NCBI GenBank assembly: GCA_014843695.1
Contig: CM026404.1
Location: 2,754,394 to 2,818,393, forward strand
DNA length: 64,000 bases
Source of the DNA: Archivesica marissinica
Lineage: Eukaryota > Mollusca > Bivalvia > Venerida > Vesicomyidae
Direction of reading: 5' to 3'
In this document: positions 34,760 to 47,804 of the stretch, in pieces
Numbering within the stretch: position 1 is the first letter of the stretch
Layout of the letters: the number at the start of each line of letters is the position of its first letter
Position numbers and translations under genes: made by a program
Notes under the pieces: generated by a model
Database searches by the model: none
Told to the model about the DNA's origin: nothing
Seen by the model: only the letters and a program-made list of their open reading frames with translations

Positions 34760-36574
34760 TCGGTCCGACCTGTCTCATTGATGTAAAGGACTTAGTCAGT
34801 CCGACCTGTCTCATTGATGTACAGGACATAGTCCAGCTGTCCTGTCTCATTGATGTAAAGGACTTAGTCAGTCCGACCTGTCTCATTGATGTAAAGGACA
34901 TAGTCCAGCTGCCCTGTCTCATTGATGTAAAGGACTTAGTCAGTCCGACCTGTCTCATTGATGTACAGGACATAGTCCAGCTGTCCTGTCTCATTGATGT
35001 ACAGGACATAGTCCAGCTGTCCTGTCTCATTGATGTAAAGGACGTCGGTCCGACCTGTCTCATTGATGTAAAGGACTTAGTCAGTCCGACCTGTCTCATT
35101 GATGTACAGGACATAGTCCAGCTGTCCTGTCTCATTGATGTACAGGACATAGTCCAGCTGTCCTGTCTCATTGATGTAAAGGACGTCGGTCCGACCTGTC
35201 TCATTGATGTAAAGGACTTAGTCAGTCCGACCTGTCTCATTGATGTAAAGGACTTAGTCAGTCCGACCTGTCTCATTGATGTACAGGACATAGTCCAGCT
35301 GTCCTGTCTCATTGATGTACAGGACATAGTCCAGCTGTCCTGTCTCATTGATGTACAGGACATAGTCCAGCTGCCCTGTCTCATTGATGTACATGACATA
35401 GTCCAGTTGCCCTGTCTCATTGATGTACAGGACATAGTCCAGCTGCCCTGTCTCATTGATGTACAGGACATAGTCCAGTTGCCCTGTCTCATTGATGTAC
35501 AGGACATAGTCCAGCTACCCTGTCTCATTGATGTACATGACATAGTCCAGCTGCCCTGTCTCATTGATGTACAGGACATAGTCCAGTTGCACTGTCTCAT
35601 TGATGTACAGGACATAGTCCAGTTGCCCTGTCTCATTGATGTACAGGACATAGTCCAGCTATCCTGTCTCATTGATGTACAGGACATAGTCCAGCTACCC
35701 TGTCTCATTGATGTACAGGACATAGTCCAGCTACCCTGTCTCATTGATGTACAGGACATAGTCCAGCTACCCTGTCTCATTGATGTACAGGACATAGTCC
35801 AGCTACCCTGTCTCATTGATGTACAGGACATAGTCCAGCTACCCTGTCTCATTGATGTACAGGACATAGTCCAGCTACCCTGTCTCATTGATGTACAGGA
35901 CATAGTCCAGCTACCCTGTCTCATTGATGTACAGGACATAGTCCAGCTACCCTGTCTCATTGATGTACAGGACATAGTCCAGCTACCCTGTCTCATTGAT
36001 GTACAGGACATAGTCCAGCTACCCTGTCTCATTGATGTACAGGACATAGTCCAGCTACCCTGTCTCATTGATGTACAGGACATAGTCCAGCTACCCTGTC
36101 TCATTGATGTACAGGACATAGTCCAGTTGCACTGTCTCATTGATGTACAGGACATAGTCCAGTTGCCCTATCTCATTGATGTACAGGACATAGTCCAGCT
36201 ACCCTGTCTCATTGATGTACAGGACATAGTCCAGCTACCCTGTCTCATTGATGTACAGGACATAGTCCAGCTACCCTGTCTCATTGATGTACAGGACATA
36301 GTCCAGCTACCCTGTCTCATTGATGTACAGGACATAGTCCAGCTACCCTGTCTCATTGATGTACAGGACATAGTCCAGTTGCCCTGTCTCATTGATGTAC
36401 AGGACATAGTCCAGCTACCCTGTCTCATTGATGTACAGGACATAGTTCAGTTGCCCTGTCTCATTGATGTACAGGACATAGTCCAGTTGCCCTGTCTCAT
36501 TGATGTACAGGACATAGTCCAGCTACCCTGTCTCATTGATGGACAGGACATAGTCCAGCTACCCTGTCTCATTG
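34760..36574. repeat. 36-bp minisatellite (~50 copies)
   Basis: The unit is GTCTCATTGATGTACAGGAC plus ATAGTCCAGCTACCCT. The left third mixes in units with AAAGGACTTAGTCAGTCCGA. Both strands are open (12-residue units) because 36 is a multiple of three. Confidence 0.95.
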
Positions 36575-36649
36575 AAAAATGTCCCCCTATTACCCTCACC
36601 TGTCAGCATAATAAATGTGTTTCTGTGTGGTGTGGATTCCTTTATAGTG

Positions 36650-39590
36650 CTGGTCTGTATATTGCAGTATACAATATATATCTGTATAGGAGAGATGAGA
36701 CTGCCCATGTTTAGGAGATGTGTGGTGTATATTGCAGTATACAGTATATATCTGTATAGGAGAGATGAGACTGCCCATGTTTAGGAGATGTGTGGTGTAT
36801 ATTGCAGTATACAGTATATATCTGTATAGGAGAGATGAGACTGCCCATGTTTAGGAGATGTGTGGTGTATATTGCAGTATACAGTATATATCTGTATAGG
36901 AGAGATGAGACTGCCCATGTTTAGGAGATGTGTGGTGTATATTGCAGTATACAGTATATATCTGTATAGGAGAGATGAGACTGCCCATGTTTAGGAGATG
37001 TGTGGTGTATATTGCAGTATACAGTATATATCTGTATAGGAGAGATGAGACTGCCCATGTTTAGGAGATGTGTGGTGTATATTGCAGTATACAGTATATA
37101 TCTGTATAGGAGAGATGAGACTGCCCATGTTTAGGAGATGTGTGGTGTATATTGCAGTATACAGTATATATCTGTATAGGAGAGATGAGACTGCCCATGT
37201 TTAGGAGATGTGTGGTGTATATTGCAGTATACAGTATATATCTGTATAGGAGAGATGAGACTGCCCATGTTTAGGAGATGTGTGGTGTATATTGCAGTAT
37301 ACAGTATATATCTGTATAGGAGAGATGAGACTGCCCATGTTTAGGAGATGTGTGGTGTATATTGCAGTATACAGTATATATCTGTATAGGAGAGATGAGA
37401 CTGCCCATGTTTACGAACTGTATGGTGTATATTGCAGGATACAGTATATATCTGTATAGGAGAGATGAGACTGCCCATGTTTACGAGCTGTATGGTGTAT
37501 ATTGCAGTATATCTGTATAGGAGAGATGAGACTGCCCATGTTTACGAGCTGTATGGTGTATATTGCAGGATATCTGTATAGGAGAGATGAGACTGCCCAT
37601 GTTTACGAGCTGTATGGTGTATATTGCAGGATATCTGTATAGGAGAGATGAGACTGCCCATGTTTACGAGCTGTATGGTGTATATTGCAGGATATCTGTA
37701 TAGGAGAGATGAGACTGCCCATGTTTACGAGCTGTATGGTGTATATTGCAGGATACAGTATATATCTGTATAGGAGAGATGAGACTGCCCATGTTTACGA
37801 GCTGTATGGTGTATATTGCAGGATATCTGTATAGGAGAGATGAGACTGCCCATGTTTACGAGCTGTATGGTGTATATTGCAGGATATCTGTATAGGAGAG
37901 ATGAGACTGCCCATGTTTACGAGCTGTATGGTGTATATTGCAGGATATCTGTATAGGAGAGATGAGGCTGCCCATGTTTACGAGCTGTATGGTGTATATT
38001 GCAGGATATCTGTATAGGAGAGATGAGACTGCCCATGTTTACGAGCTGTATGGTGTATATTGCAGGATATCTGTATAGGAGAGATGAGACTGCCCATGTT
38101 TACGAGCTGTATGGTGTATATTGCAGGATATCTGTATAGGAGAGATGAGACTGCCCATGTTTACGAGCTGTATGGTGTATATTGCAGGATATCTGTATAG
38201 GAGAGATGAGACTGCCCATGTTTACGAGCTGTATGGTGTATATTGCAGGATATCTGTATAGGAGAGATGAGACTGCCCATGTTTACGAGCTGTATGGTGT
38301 ATATTGCAGGATATCTGTATAGGAGAGATGAGGCTGCCCATGTTTACGAGCTGTATGGTGTATATTGCAGGATATCTGTATAGGAGAGATGAGACTGCCC
38401 ATGTTTACGAGCTGTATGGTGTATATTGCAGGATATCTGTATAGGAGAGATGAGACTGCCCATGTTTACGAGCTGTATGGTGTATATTGCAGGATATCTG
38501 TATAGGAGAGATGAGACTGCCCATGTTTACGAGCTGTATGGTGTATATTGCAGGATATCTGTATAGGAGAGATGAGAATGCCCATGTTTACGAGCTGTAT
38601 GGTGTATATTGCAGGATATCTGTATAGGAGAGATGAGACTGCCCATGTTTACGAGCTGTATGGTGTATATTGCAGGATATCTGTATAGGAGAGATGAGAC
38701 TGCCCATGTTTACGAGCTGTATGGTGTATATTGCAGGATATCTGTATAGGAGAGATGAGACTGCCCATGTTTACGAGCTGTATGGTGTATATTGCAGGAT
38801 ATCTGTATAGGAGAGATGAGACTGCCCATGTTTACGAGCTGTATGGTGTATATTGCAGGATATCTGTATAGGAGAGATGAGACTGCCCATGTTTACGAGC
38901 TGTATGGTGTATATTGCAGGATATCTGTATAGGAGAGATGAGACTGCCCATGTTTACGAGCTGTATGGTGTATATTGCAGGATATCTGTATAGGAGAGAT
39001 GAGACTGCCCATGTTTACGAGCTGTATGGTGTATATTGCAGGACATCTGTATAGGAGAGATGAGACTGCCCATGTTTACGAGCTGTATGGTGTATATTGC
39101 AGGATATCTGTATAGGAGAGATGAGACTGCCCATGTTTACGAGCTGTATGGTGTATATTGCAGGATATCTGTATAGGAGAGATGAGACTGCCCATGTTTA
39201 CGAGCTGTATGGTGTATATTGCAGGATATCTGTATAGGAGAGATGAGACTGCCCATGTTTACGAGCTGTATGGTGTATATTGCAGGATATCTGTATAGGA
39301 GAGATGAGACTGCCCATGTTTACGAGCTGTATGGTGTATATTGCAGGATATCTGTATAGGAGAGATGAGACTGCCCATGTTTACGAGCTGTATGGTGTAT
39401 ATTGCAGGATATCTGTATAGGAGAGATGAGACTGCCCATGTTTACGAGCTGTATGGTGTATATTGCAGGATATCTGTATAGGAGAGATGAGACTGCCCAT
39501 GTTTACGAGCTGTATGGTGTATATTGCAGGATATCTGTATAGGAGAGATGAGACTGCCCATGTTTACGAGCTGTATGGTGTATATTGCAG
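36650..39590. repeat. 70/61-bp array of the RAB3GAP2 exon c acceptor (~47 copies)
   Basis: The first dozen units are about 70 bases (TATTGCAGTATACAGTATAT, ATCTGTATAGGAGAG). From about 37430 most are 61 bases (TATTGCAGGATATCTGTATA, GGAGAGATGAGACTGCCC, ATGTTTACGAGCTG). Each 61-base unit contains a 3' splice site and about 45 bases of the start of exon c. The last copy runs directly into the exon. Confidence 0.95.
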
Positions 39591-39729
39591 GATATCTGTA
39601 TAGGAGAGATGAGACTGCCCATGTTTATGAGCTGTATCTGTGATTTCCTGAACATTATCATGGAGGCTAACTGTGAGACGAATGAGGTCCCAGTCTTCAA
39701 TATGGAGCCACTCTGGAACAATGTCAAAG
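39591..39729 (+). CDS. RAB3GAP2: RAB3GAP2-like exon c
   Basis: The exon follows acceptor TATATTGCAG and ends at donor AAAG|GTAAGG. It begins DICIGEMRLPMF and continues through CDFLNIIMEANCETNEVPVF to EPLWNNVK. The last base is completed by GT of the next exon (GGT, Gly). The first ~45 bases and the acceptor are also the repeat unit of the array immediately upstream, so dozens of upstream copies of this 3' splice site exist. The copy at 39590/39591 is the only one that leads in frame into the unique body of the exon. Confidence 0.8.
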
Positions 39730-39963
39730 GTAAGGCCAGGGTCGGAGGTTATAACGCTTTTCATGATTTCATTGGTTGATACTGAGATAAAACTTTTATA
39801 ACCTCGGGGCTGGTCAAGATTGCGAATTTGAGTGCATTATTTAGCCCACCTTAGTAAAGCTCTCTGTGTTTACCACTGTCATCTGTAACATCCAATTGAA
39901 GCAGACGTTGACAAAGATGTCAGTGAAGATCATAATATGTGAATATGATTTTAGCAAGAATAT

Positions 39964-40803
39964 TCAAAGAGATATACTACTCACCCAGTCTGTGACACAG
40001 GCATCCGGTATCAGCATACCATGTTTGGTTAAAGCTTTACTACTCACCCAGTCTGTGACACAGACATCCGGTATCAGCATACCATGTTTGGTTAAAGCTT
40101 TACTACTCACCCAGTCTGTGACACAGACATCCGGTATCAGCATACCATGTTTGGTTAAAGCTTTACTACTCACCCAGTCTGTGACACAGACATCCGGTAT
40201 CAGCATACCATGTTTGGTTAAAGCTTTACTACTCACCCAGTCTGTGACACAGACATCCGGTATCAGCATACCATGTTTGGTTAAAGCTTTACTACTCACC
40301 CAGTCTGTGACACAGACATCCGGTATCAGCATACCATGTTTGGTTAAAGCTTTACTACTCACCCAGTCTGTGACACAGACATCCGGTATCAGCATACCAT
40401 GTTTGGTTAAAGCTTTACTACTCACCCAGTCTGTGATGCAGGCATCAGGTATCAGTGTACCATGTTTGGTTAAAGCTTTACTACTCACCCGGTCTGTGAC
40501 ACAGGCATCAGGTATCAGCATACCATGTTTGGTTAAAGCTTTACTACTCACCCAGTCTGTGACACAGGCATCACATATCAGTGTACCATGTTTGGTTAAA
40601 GCTTTACTACTCACCCAGTCTGTGATGCAGGCATCAGGTATCAGTGTACCATGTTTGGTTAAACCTTTACTACTCACCTGGTCTGTGACACAGGCATCAG
40701 GTATCAGTGTACCATGTTTGGTTAAAGCTTTACTACTCACCCAGTCTGTGACACAGGAATCAGGTATCAGCATACCATGTTTGGTTAAAGCTATGCTACT
40801 CAC
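39964..40803. repeat. 63-bp minisatellite (~13 copies)
   Basis: The unit is GGTTAAAGCTTTACTACTCA plus CCCAGTCTGTGACACAGACA, TCCGGTATCAGCATACCATG, TTT. The first seven copies are nearly identical, later ones more varied. On the - strand each unit contains a donor-like CTGG|GTGAGT. Confidence 0.95.
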
Positions 40804-42380
40804 CTCAGCATTGACATCAGTGTACCATGTTTGGTTAAAGCTATGCTACTCACCTCAGCATTTGCATCAGTGTACCATGTTTGGTTAAAGCTATACTACT
40901 CACCTCTGCATTGACATCAGTGTACCATGTTTGGTTAAAGCTATACTACTCACCTCAGCATTGGCATCAGTGTACCATGTTTGGTTAAAACTATACTACT
41001 CACCTCAGCATTGGTATCAATGTACCATGCTTGGTTAAAGCTATGTTACTCACCTCAGCATTGGCATCAGTGTACCATGTTTGGTTAAAACTATACTACT
41101 CACCTCAGCATTGGTATCAATGTACCATGCTTGGTTAAAGCTATGTTACTCACCTCAGCATTGGCATCAATGTACCATGTTTGGTTAAAGCTATACTACT
41201 CACCTCAGCATTGGCATCAGTGTACCATGTTTGGTTAAAACTATTCTACTCACCTCAGCATTGGTATCAATGTACCATGCTTGGTTAAAGCTATGCTACT
41301 CACCCAGCATTGGTATCAATGTATTATGTTTGGTTAAAGCTATTCTACCCACCCAGCTTTGGTCTCATTGTACCATGTTTGGCTATGGCTATTCTACTCA
41401 CCCCAGCATTGGTATCAATGTATTATGTTTGGTTAAAGCTATTCTACCCACCCAGCTTTGGTCTCATTGTACCATGTTTGGCTATGGCTATTCTACTCAC
41501 CCCAGCATTGGTATCAATGTATTATGTTTGGTTAAAGCTATTCTACCCACCCAGCTTTGGTCTCATTGTACCATGTTTGGCTATGGCTATTCTACTCACC
41601 CCAGCATTGGTATCAATGTATTATGTTTGGTTAAAGCTATTCTACCCACCCAGCTTTGGTCTCATTGTACCATGTTTGGCTATGGCTATTCTACTCACCC
41701 CAGCATTGGTATCAATGTATTATGTTTGGTTAAAGCTATTCTACCCACCCAGCTTTGGTCTCATTGTACCATGTTTGGCTATGGCTATTCTACTCACCCC
41801 AGCATTGGTATCAATGTATTATGTTTGGTTAAAGCTATTCTACCCACCCAGCTTTGGTCTCATTGTACCATGTTTGGCTATGGCTATGCTACCCACCCAG
41901 CTTTGGTCTCATTGTACCATGTTTGGCTATGGCTATTCTACTCACCCCAGCATTAGCATCAATGTACCATGTTTGGTTAAAGCTATACTACTCACCCAGC
42001 ATTAGCATCAGTGTACCATGTTTGGCTATGGCTATTCTACTCACCCCAGCATTAGCATCAGTGTACCATGTTTGGCTATGGCTATTCTACTCACCCCAGC
42101 ATTGGTATCAATGTACCATGTTTGGCTATGGCTATTCTACTCACCCCAGCATTAGCATCAGTGTACCATGTTTGGCTATGGCTATTCTACTCACCCCAGC
42201 ATTAGCATCAGTGTACCATGTTTGGCTATGGCTATTCTACTCACCCCAGCATTGGTATCAATGTACCATGTTTGGCTATGGCTATTCTACTCACCCCAGC
42301 ATTAGCATCAGTGTACCATGTTTGGCTATGGCTATTCTACTCACCCCAGCATTAGCATCAGTTTACCATGCTTGGTTATG
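40804..42380. repeat. ~49-bp minisatellite related to the 63-bp one (~32 copies)
   Basis: The unit is CTATACTACTCACCTCAGCA plus TTGGCATCAGTGTACCATGT and TTGGTTAAAG. It shares TACCATGTTTGGTTAAAGCT with the 63-bp array. Between about 41310 and 41900 a two-unit block (with TATTATGTTTGG and CAGCTTTGGTCTC) repeats about six times unchanged. Confidence 0.9.
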
Positions 42381-42719
42381 TTTTGCATACCATCAAATCC
42401 AAATCTCAGTAACCAATGCATGTATTTCATAGAAGCTTCACATGTCTGTCATACTACCTACTAATATAAGCAGTGCAACTCTTTTAGATTATAACAAGTT
42501 ATGGCCCCTGACTTACACAAGCTGGTTACAATTGTGTATATAAGTTATAGTCAAGTCCAAAGATATGTTAATAGGGATCAAATGTATAATAAAACAGCAT
42601 ATTGGGAAACTGGATGCAGGTTGCTGCTTGATAGAGGTAACCACTAACACAGGTTTGACTGTAATTAATTGTGAAAGTATTTATGTTAATAGACAAGTAA
42701 AATTGAATCAATGTTTGGA
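42381..42719. other. Unique intron sequence
   Basis: No gene or element recognised. Confidence 0.4.
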
Positions 42720-45700
42720 TTAGTCCAGCATCCTGTAGTACTGTGTCTGTCCAGCATACTGTAGTACTGTGTTTGTACAGCATCCTGTAGTACTGTGTCT
42801 GTCCAGCATCCTGTAGTACTGTGTCTGTCCAGCATCCTGTAGTACTGTGTCTGTCCAGCATCATGTAGTACTGTGTCTGTACAGCATCCTGTAGTACTGT
42901 GTCTGTCCAGCATCCTGTAGTACTGTGTCTGTACAGCATCCTGTAGTACTGTGTCTGTCCAGCATCCTGTAGTACTGTGTCTGTACAGCATACTTTAGTA
43001 CTGTGTCTGTCCAGCATCCTGTAGTACTGTGTCTGTCCAGCCTCCTGTAGTACTGTGTCTGTCCAGCATCCTGTAGTACTGTGTCTGTCCAGCATCCTGT
43101 AGTACTGTGTCTGTACAGCATACTGTAGTACTGTGTCTGTCCAGCATCCTGTAGTACCGTGTCTGTCCAGCATCCTGTAGTACTGTGTCTGTCCAGCATC
43201 CTGTAGTACTGTGTCTGTCCAGCATCCTGTAGTACTGTGTCTGTCCAGCATCCTGTAGTACTGTGTCTGTCCAGCATCCTGTAGTACTGTGTCTGTCCAG
43301 CATCCTGTAGTACTGTGTCTGTCCAGCATCCTGTAGTACTGTGTCTTGTTGTGTACACCCCGATACTTCTCCGATATCTCATTAGTCCAGCATACTGTAG
43401 TACTGTGTCTGTCCAGCATCCTGTAGTACTGTGTCTTGTTGTGTACACCCTGATACTTCTCCGATATCTCATTAGTCCATCATAATGTAGTACTGTGTCT
43501 GCCCAGCCTCCTGTAGTACTGTGTCTGTCCAGCATCCTGTAGTACTGTGTCTGTCCAGCATCCTGTAGTACTGTGTCTGTACAGCATCCTGTAGTACTGT
43601 GGCTGTCCAGCATCCTGTAGTACTGTGTATGTACAGCATACTGTAGTACTGTGTCTGTCCAGCATCCTGTAGTACTGTGTCTGTCCAGCCTCCTGTAGTA
43701 CTGTGTCTGTCCAGCATCCTGTAGTACTGTGTCTGTCCAGCCTCCTGTAGTACTGTGTCTGTCCAGCCTCCTGTAGTACTGTGTCTGTCCAGCATCCTGT
43801 AGTACTGTGTCTGTACAGCATCCTGTAGTACTGTGGCTGTCCAGCATCCTGTAGTACTGTGTATGTACAGCATACTGTAGTACTGTGTCTGTCCAGCATC
43901 CTGTAGTACTGTGTCTGTCCAGCCTCCTGTAGTACTGTGTCTGTCCAGCATCCTGTAGTACTGTGTCTGTCCAGCCTCCTGTAGTACTGTGTCTGTCCAG
44001 CCTCCTGTAGTACTGTGTCTGTCCAGCCTCATGTAGTACTGTGTCTGTCCAGCATCCTGTAGTACTGTGTCTGTCCAGCATCCTGTAGTACTGTGTCTGT
44101 CCAGCATCCTGTAGTACTGTGTCTGTCCAGCATCCTGTAGTACTGTGTCTGTTAAGCATCCTGTAGTACTGTGTCTGTCCAGCATCCTGTAGTACTGTGT
44201 CTGTCCAGCATCCTGTAGTACTGTGTCTGTCCAGCATACTGTAGTACTGTGTCTGTCCAGCATCCTGTAGTACTGTGTCTGTACAGCATCCTGTAGTACT
44301 GTGTCTGTACAGCATCCTGTAGTACTGTGTCTGTACAGCATCCTGTAGTACTGTGTCTGTACAGCATCCTGTAGTACTGTGTCTGTCCAGCATCCTGTAG
44401 TACTGTGTCTTGTTGTGTACACCCTGATACTTCTCCGATATCTCATTAGTCCAGCATCCTGTAGTACTGTGTCTGTCCAGCCTCCTGTAGTACTGTGTCT
44501 GTACAGCATCCTGTAGTACTGTGTCTTGTTGTGTACACCCTGATACTTCTCCGATATCTCATTAGTCCAGCATACTGTAGTACTGTGTCTGTCCAGCCTC
44601 CTGTAGTACTGTGTCTGTCCAGCATCCTGTGTCTGTCCAGCATCCTGTAGTACTGTGTCTGTCCAGCATACTGTAGTACTGTGTCTGTCCAGCATCCTGT
44701 AGTACTGTGTCTTGTTGTGTACACCCTGATACTTCTCCGATATCTCATTAGTCCAGCATACTGTAGTACTGTGTCTGCCCAGCCTCCTGTAGTACTGTGT
44801 CTGTCCAGCATCCTGTAGTACTGTGTCTGTCCAGCATCCTGTAGTACTGTGTCTGTACAGCATCCTGTAGTACTGTGTCTGTCCAGCATCCTGTAGTACT
44901 GTGTCTGTCCAGCATCCTGTAGTACTGTGTCTGTACAGCATCCTGTAGTACTGTGTCTGTCCAGCATCCTGTAGTACTGTGTATGTACAGCATACTGTAG
45001 TACTGTGTCTGTCCAGCATCCTGTAGTACCGTGTCTGTCCAGCCTCCTGTAGTACTGTGTCTGTCCAGCCTCCTGTAGTACTGTGTCTGTCCAGCCTCCT
45101 GTAGTACTGTGTCTGTCCAGCCTCCTGTAGTACTGTGTCTGTCCAGCATACTGTAGTACTGTGTCTGTCCAGCATCCTGTAGTACTGTGTCTTGTTGTGT
45201 ACACCCTGATACTTCTCCGATATCTTATTAGTCCAGCATCCTGTAGTACTGTGTCTGTCCAGCCTCCTGTAGTACTGTGTCTGTACAGCATCCTGTAGTA
45301 CTGTGTCTTGTTGTGTACACCCTGATACTTCTCCAATATCTCATTAGTCCAGCATCCTGTAGTACTGTGTCTGTCCAGCCTCCTGTAGTACTGTGTCTGT
45401 CCAGCATCCTGTAGTACTGTGTCTGTCCAGCATCCTGTAGTACTGTGTCTGTACAGCATCCTGTAGTACTGTGTCTTGTTGTGTACACCCTGATGCTTCT
45501 CCGATATCTCATGAGTCCAGCATCCTGTAGTAATGTGTCTTGTTGTGTACACCCTGATACCTCTCCGATATCTCATGAGTCCAGCATCCTGTAGTACTGT
45601 GTCTTGGTGTGTACACCCCGATACTTCTCTGATATCTCATTAGTCCAGCATACTGTAGTACTGTGTATGTCCAGCATCCTGTAGTACTGTGTCTTGTTGT

Positions 45701-47335
45701 GTACACCCTGATACTTCTCCGATATCTCATTAGTCCAGCATACTGTAGTACTGTGTCTGTCCAGCATCCTGTAGTACTGTGTCTGCCCAGCCTCCTGTAG
45801 TACTGTGTCTGTCCAGCATCCTGTAGTACTGTTTCTGTCCAGCATCCTGTAGTACTGTGTCTGTACAGCATCCTGTAGTACTGTGTCTGTCCAGCATCCT
45901 GTAGTACTGTGTCTGTCCAGCATCCTGTAGTACTGTGTCTGTACAGCATCCTGTAGTACTGTGTCTGTCCAGCATCCTGTAGTACTGTGTCTGTCCAGCA
46001 TCCTGTAGTACTGTGTCTGTCCAGCATCCTGTAGTACTGTGTCTGTACAGCATCCTGTAGTACTGTGTCTTGTTGTGTACACCCTGATACTTCTCCGATA
46101 TCTCATTATTCCAGCATACTGAAGTACTGTGTCTGTCCAGCCTCCTGTAGTACTGTGTCTGTACAGCATCCTGTAGTACTGTGTCTGTCCAGCATCCTGT
46201 AGTACTGTGTCTGTACAGCATCCTGTAGTACTGTGTCTTGTTGTGTACACCCTGATACTTCTCCGATATCTCATTTGTCCAGCATCCTGTAGTACTGTGT
46301 CTGTCCAGCCTCCTGTAGTACTGTGTCTGTACAGCATCCTGTAGTACTGTGTCTTGTTGTGTACACCCTGATACTTCTCCGATATCTCATTAGTCCAGCA
46401 TCCTGTAGTACTGTGTGTGTCTGTCCAGCCTCCTGTAGTACTGTGTCTGTCCAGCATCCTGTAGTACTGTGTCTGTCCAGCATCCTGTAGTACTGTGTCT
46501 GTACAGCATCCTGTAGTACTGTGTCTTGTTGTGTACACCCTGATACTTCTCCGATATCTCATTAGTCCAGCATACTGTAGTACTGTGTCTGTCCAGCATC
46601 CTGTAGTACTGTGTCTGTCCAGCCTCCTGTAGTACTGTGTCTGTCCAGCATCCTGTAGTACTGTGTCTGTCCAGCATCCTGTAGTACTGTGTCTGTCCAG
46701 CATCCTGTAGTACTGTGTCTGTCCAGCATACTCTAGTACTGTGTCTGTACAGCATCCTGTAGTACTGTGTCTTGTTGTGTACACCCTGATACTTCTCCGA
46801 TATCTCATTAGTCCAGCATCCTGTAGTACTGTGTCTTGTTGTGTACACCCTGATACTTCTCCGATATCTCATTAGTCCAGCATCCTGTAGTACTGTGTCT
46901 GTCCAGCCTCCTGTAGTACTGTGTCTGTACAGCATCCTGTAGTACTGTGTCTTGTTGTGTACACCCTGATACTTCTCCGATATCTCATTAGTCCAGCATC
47001 CTGTAGTACTGTGTCTGTCCAGCCTCCTGTAGTACTGTGTCTGTCCAGCATCCTGTGTCTGTCCAGCATCCTGTAGTACTGTGTCTGTACAGCATCCTGT
47101 AGTACTGTGTCTTGTTGTGTACACCCTGATGCTTCTCCGATATCTCATTAGTCCAGCATCCTGTAGTACTGTGTCTTGGTGTGTACACCCTGATACTTCT
47201 CCGATATCTCATGAGTCCAGCATCCTGTAATACTGTGTCTTGTTGTGTACACCCTGATACTTCTCCGATATCTCATGAGTCCAGCATCCTGTAATACTGT
47301 GTCTTGTTGTGTACACCCTGATATTCCTCTGATAT
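42720..47335. repeat. 26-bp minisatellite with a 64-bp long variant
   Basis: The short unit is GTAGTACTGTGTCTGTCC plus AGCATCCT. The long unit inserts about 38 bases (TGTTGTGTACACCCTGATAC, TTCTCCGATATCTCATTA) between GTGTCT and GTCCAGC. Long units become frequent to the right, and the final ones grade into the intron end before RAB3GAP2 exon d. Three 26-base units give open frames on the - strand, which are not genes. Confidence 0.95.
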
Positions 47336-47361
47336 CTCATGAGTATCAGACAATGTTTCAG

Positions 47362-47510
47362 GTACTGTTTCCCTGGTAGAGCTGGCAATAGATCAGAAAG
47401 CCACCAATTATGGACTGCTGAAACTGCATCATCAATTAGCTGTAATCATTCACGCTGTGATAACCTTCAACATTAGGCCCGTCAGGGTCATCTCTCTCTT
47501 TGATTCTAAG
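47362..47510 (+). CDS. RAB3GAP2: RAB3GAP2-like exon d
   Basis: Acceptor CAATGTTTCAG, donor TCTAAG|GTAAGT. Two bases finish the glycine begun in exon c, then the frame reads TVSLVELAIDQK, then a histidine-rich stretch, and ends VRVISLFDSK in phase 0. The SLFDSK end followed by GK in the next exon is the clearest match to vertebrate RAB3GAP2. The donor itself is the first of three short tandem copies. The 26-bp array runs to within about 25 bases of the acceptor. Confidence 0.88.
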
Positions 47511-47556
47511 GTAAGTCTGTATATGATAAGTCTGTATATGGTAAGTCTGTATATGG
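47511..47556 (+). repeat. Three tandem copies of a splice donor
   Basis: The donor of exon d is followed by GTAAGTCTGTATATG, ATAAGTCTGTATATG and GTAAGTCTGTATATG. The first and third have a full GTAAGT; the second has ATAAGT. The remainder to 47804 is unique intron. Confidence 0.85.
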
Positions 47557-47804
47557 GCTTGTGGAAAATGAATGTCTTGTGTGTCAATAAATACAAAGAT
47601 TTTATAGATGTTTATAAATTTAATAATCCAAGAATGAATGCACGACGTATGTACATTGTACAAGCATAGCGTCCGTCACAAATTCTATCTCAATGTAACT
47701 CCTATTTGCCAAATATTATGAGCATTTACAGTGTCAAAATATCAGCTGTATATGGGAATCCAAAATGACATGACACATCCCACAACCTGGCACAGAGAGA
47801 TAAA

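Noticed and set aside
34710..36714. Open frames of 481 and 435 residues (SCTSMRQ and CLIDVQDIVQ units)
   Set aside because: They lie on opposite strands of the same 36-bp array. Both are by-products of a stop-free unit divisible by three.
39866..42432. + strand frames LLLTQSVTQ and similar
   Set aside because: 63-bp unit artefact; the - strand donor motif is the only part kept as a finding.
42568..47212. Long overlapping - strand frames with HSTTGCWTD units
   Set aside because: Three 26-bp units make 78 bases without stops, so all frames stay open. Frames shift at each long variant. No evidence of a gene.
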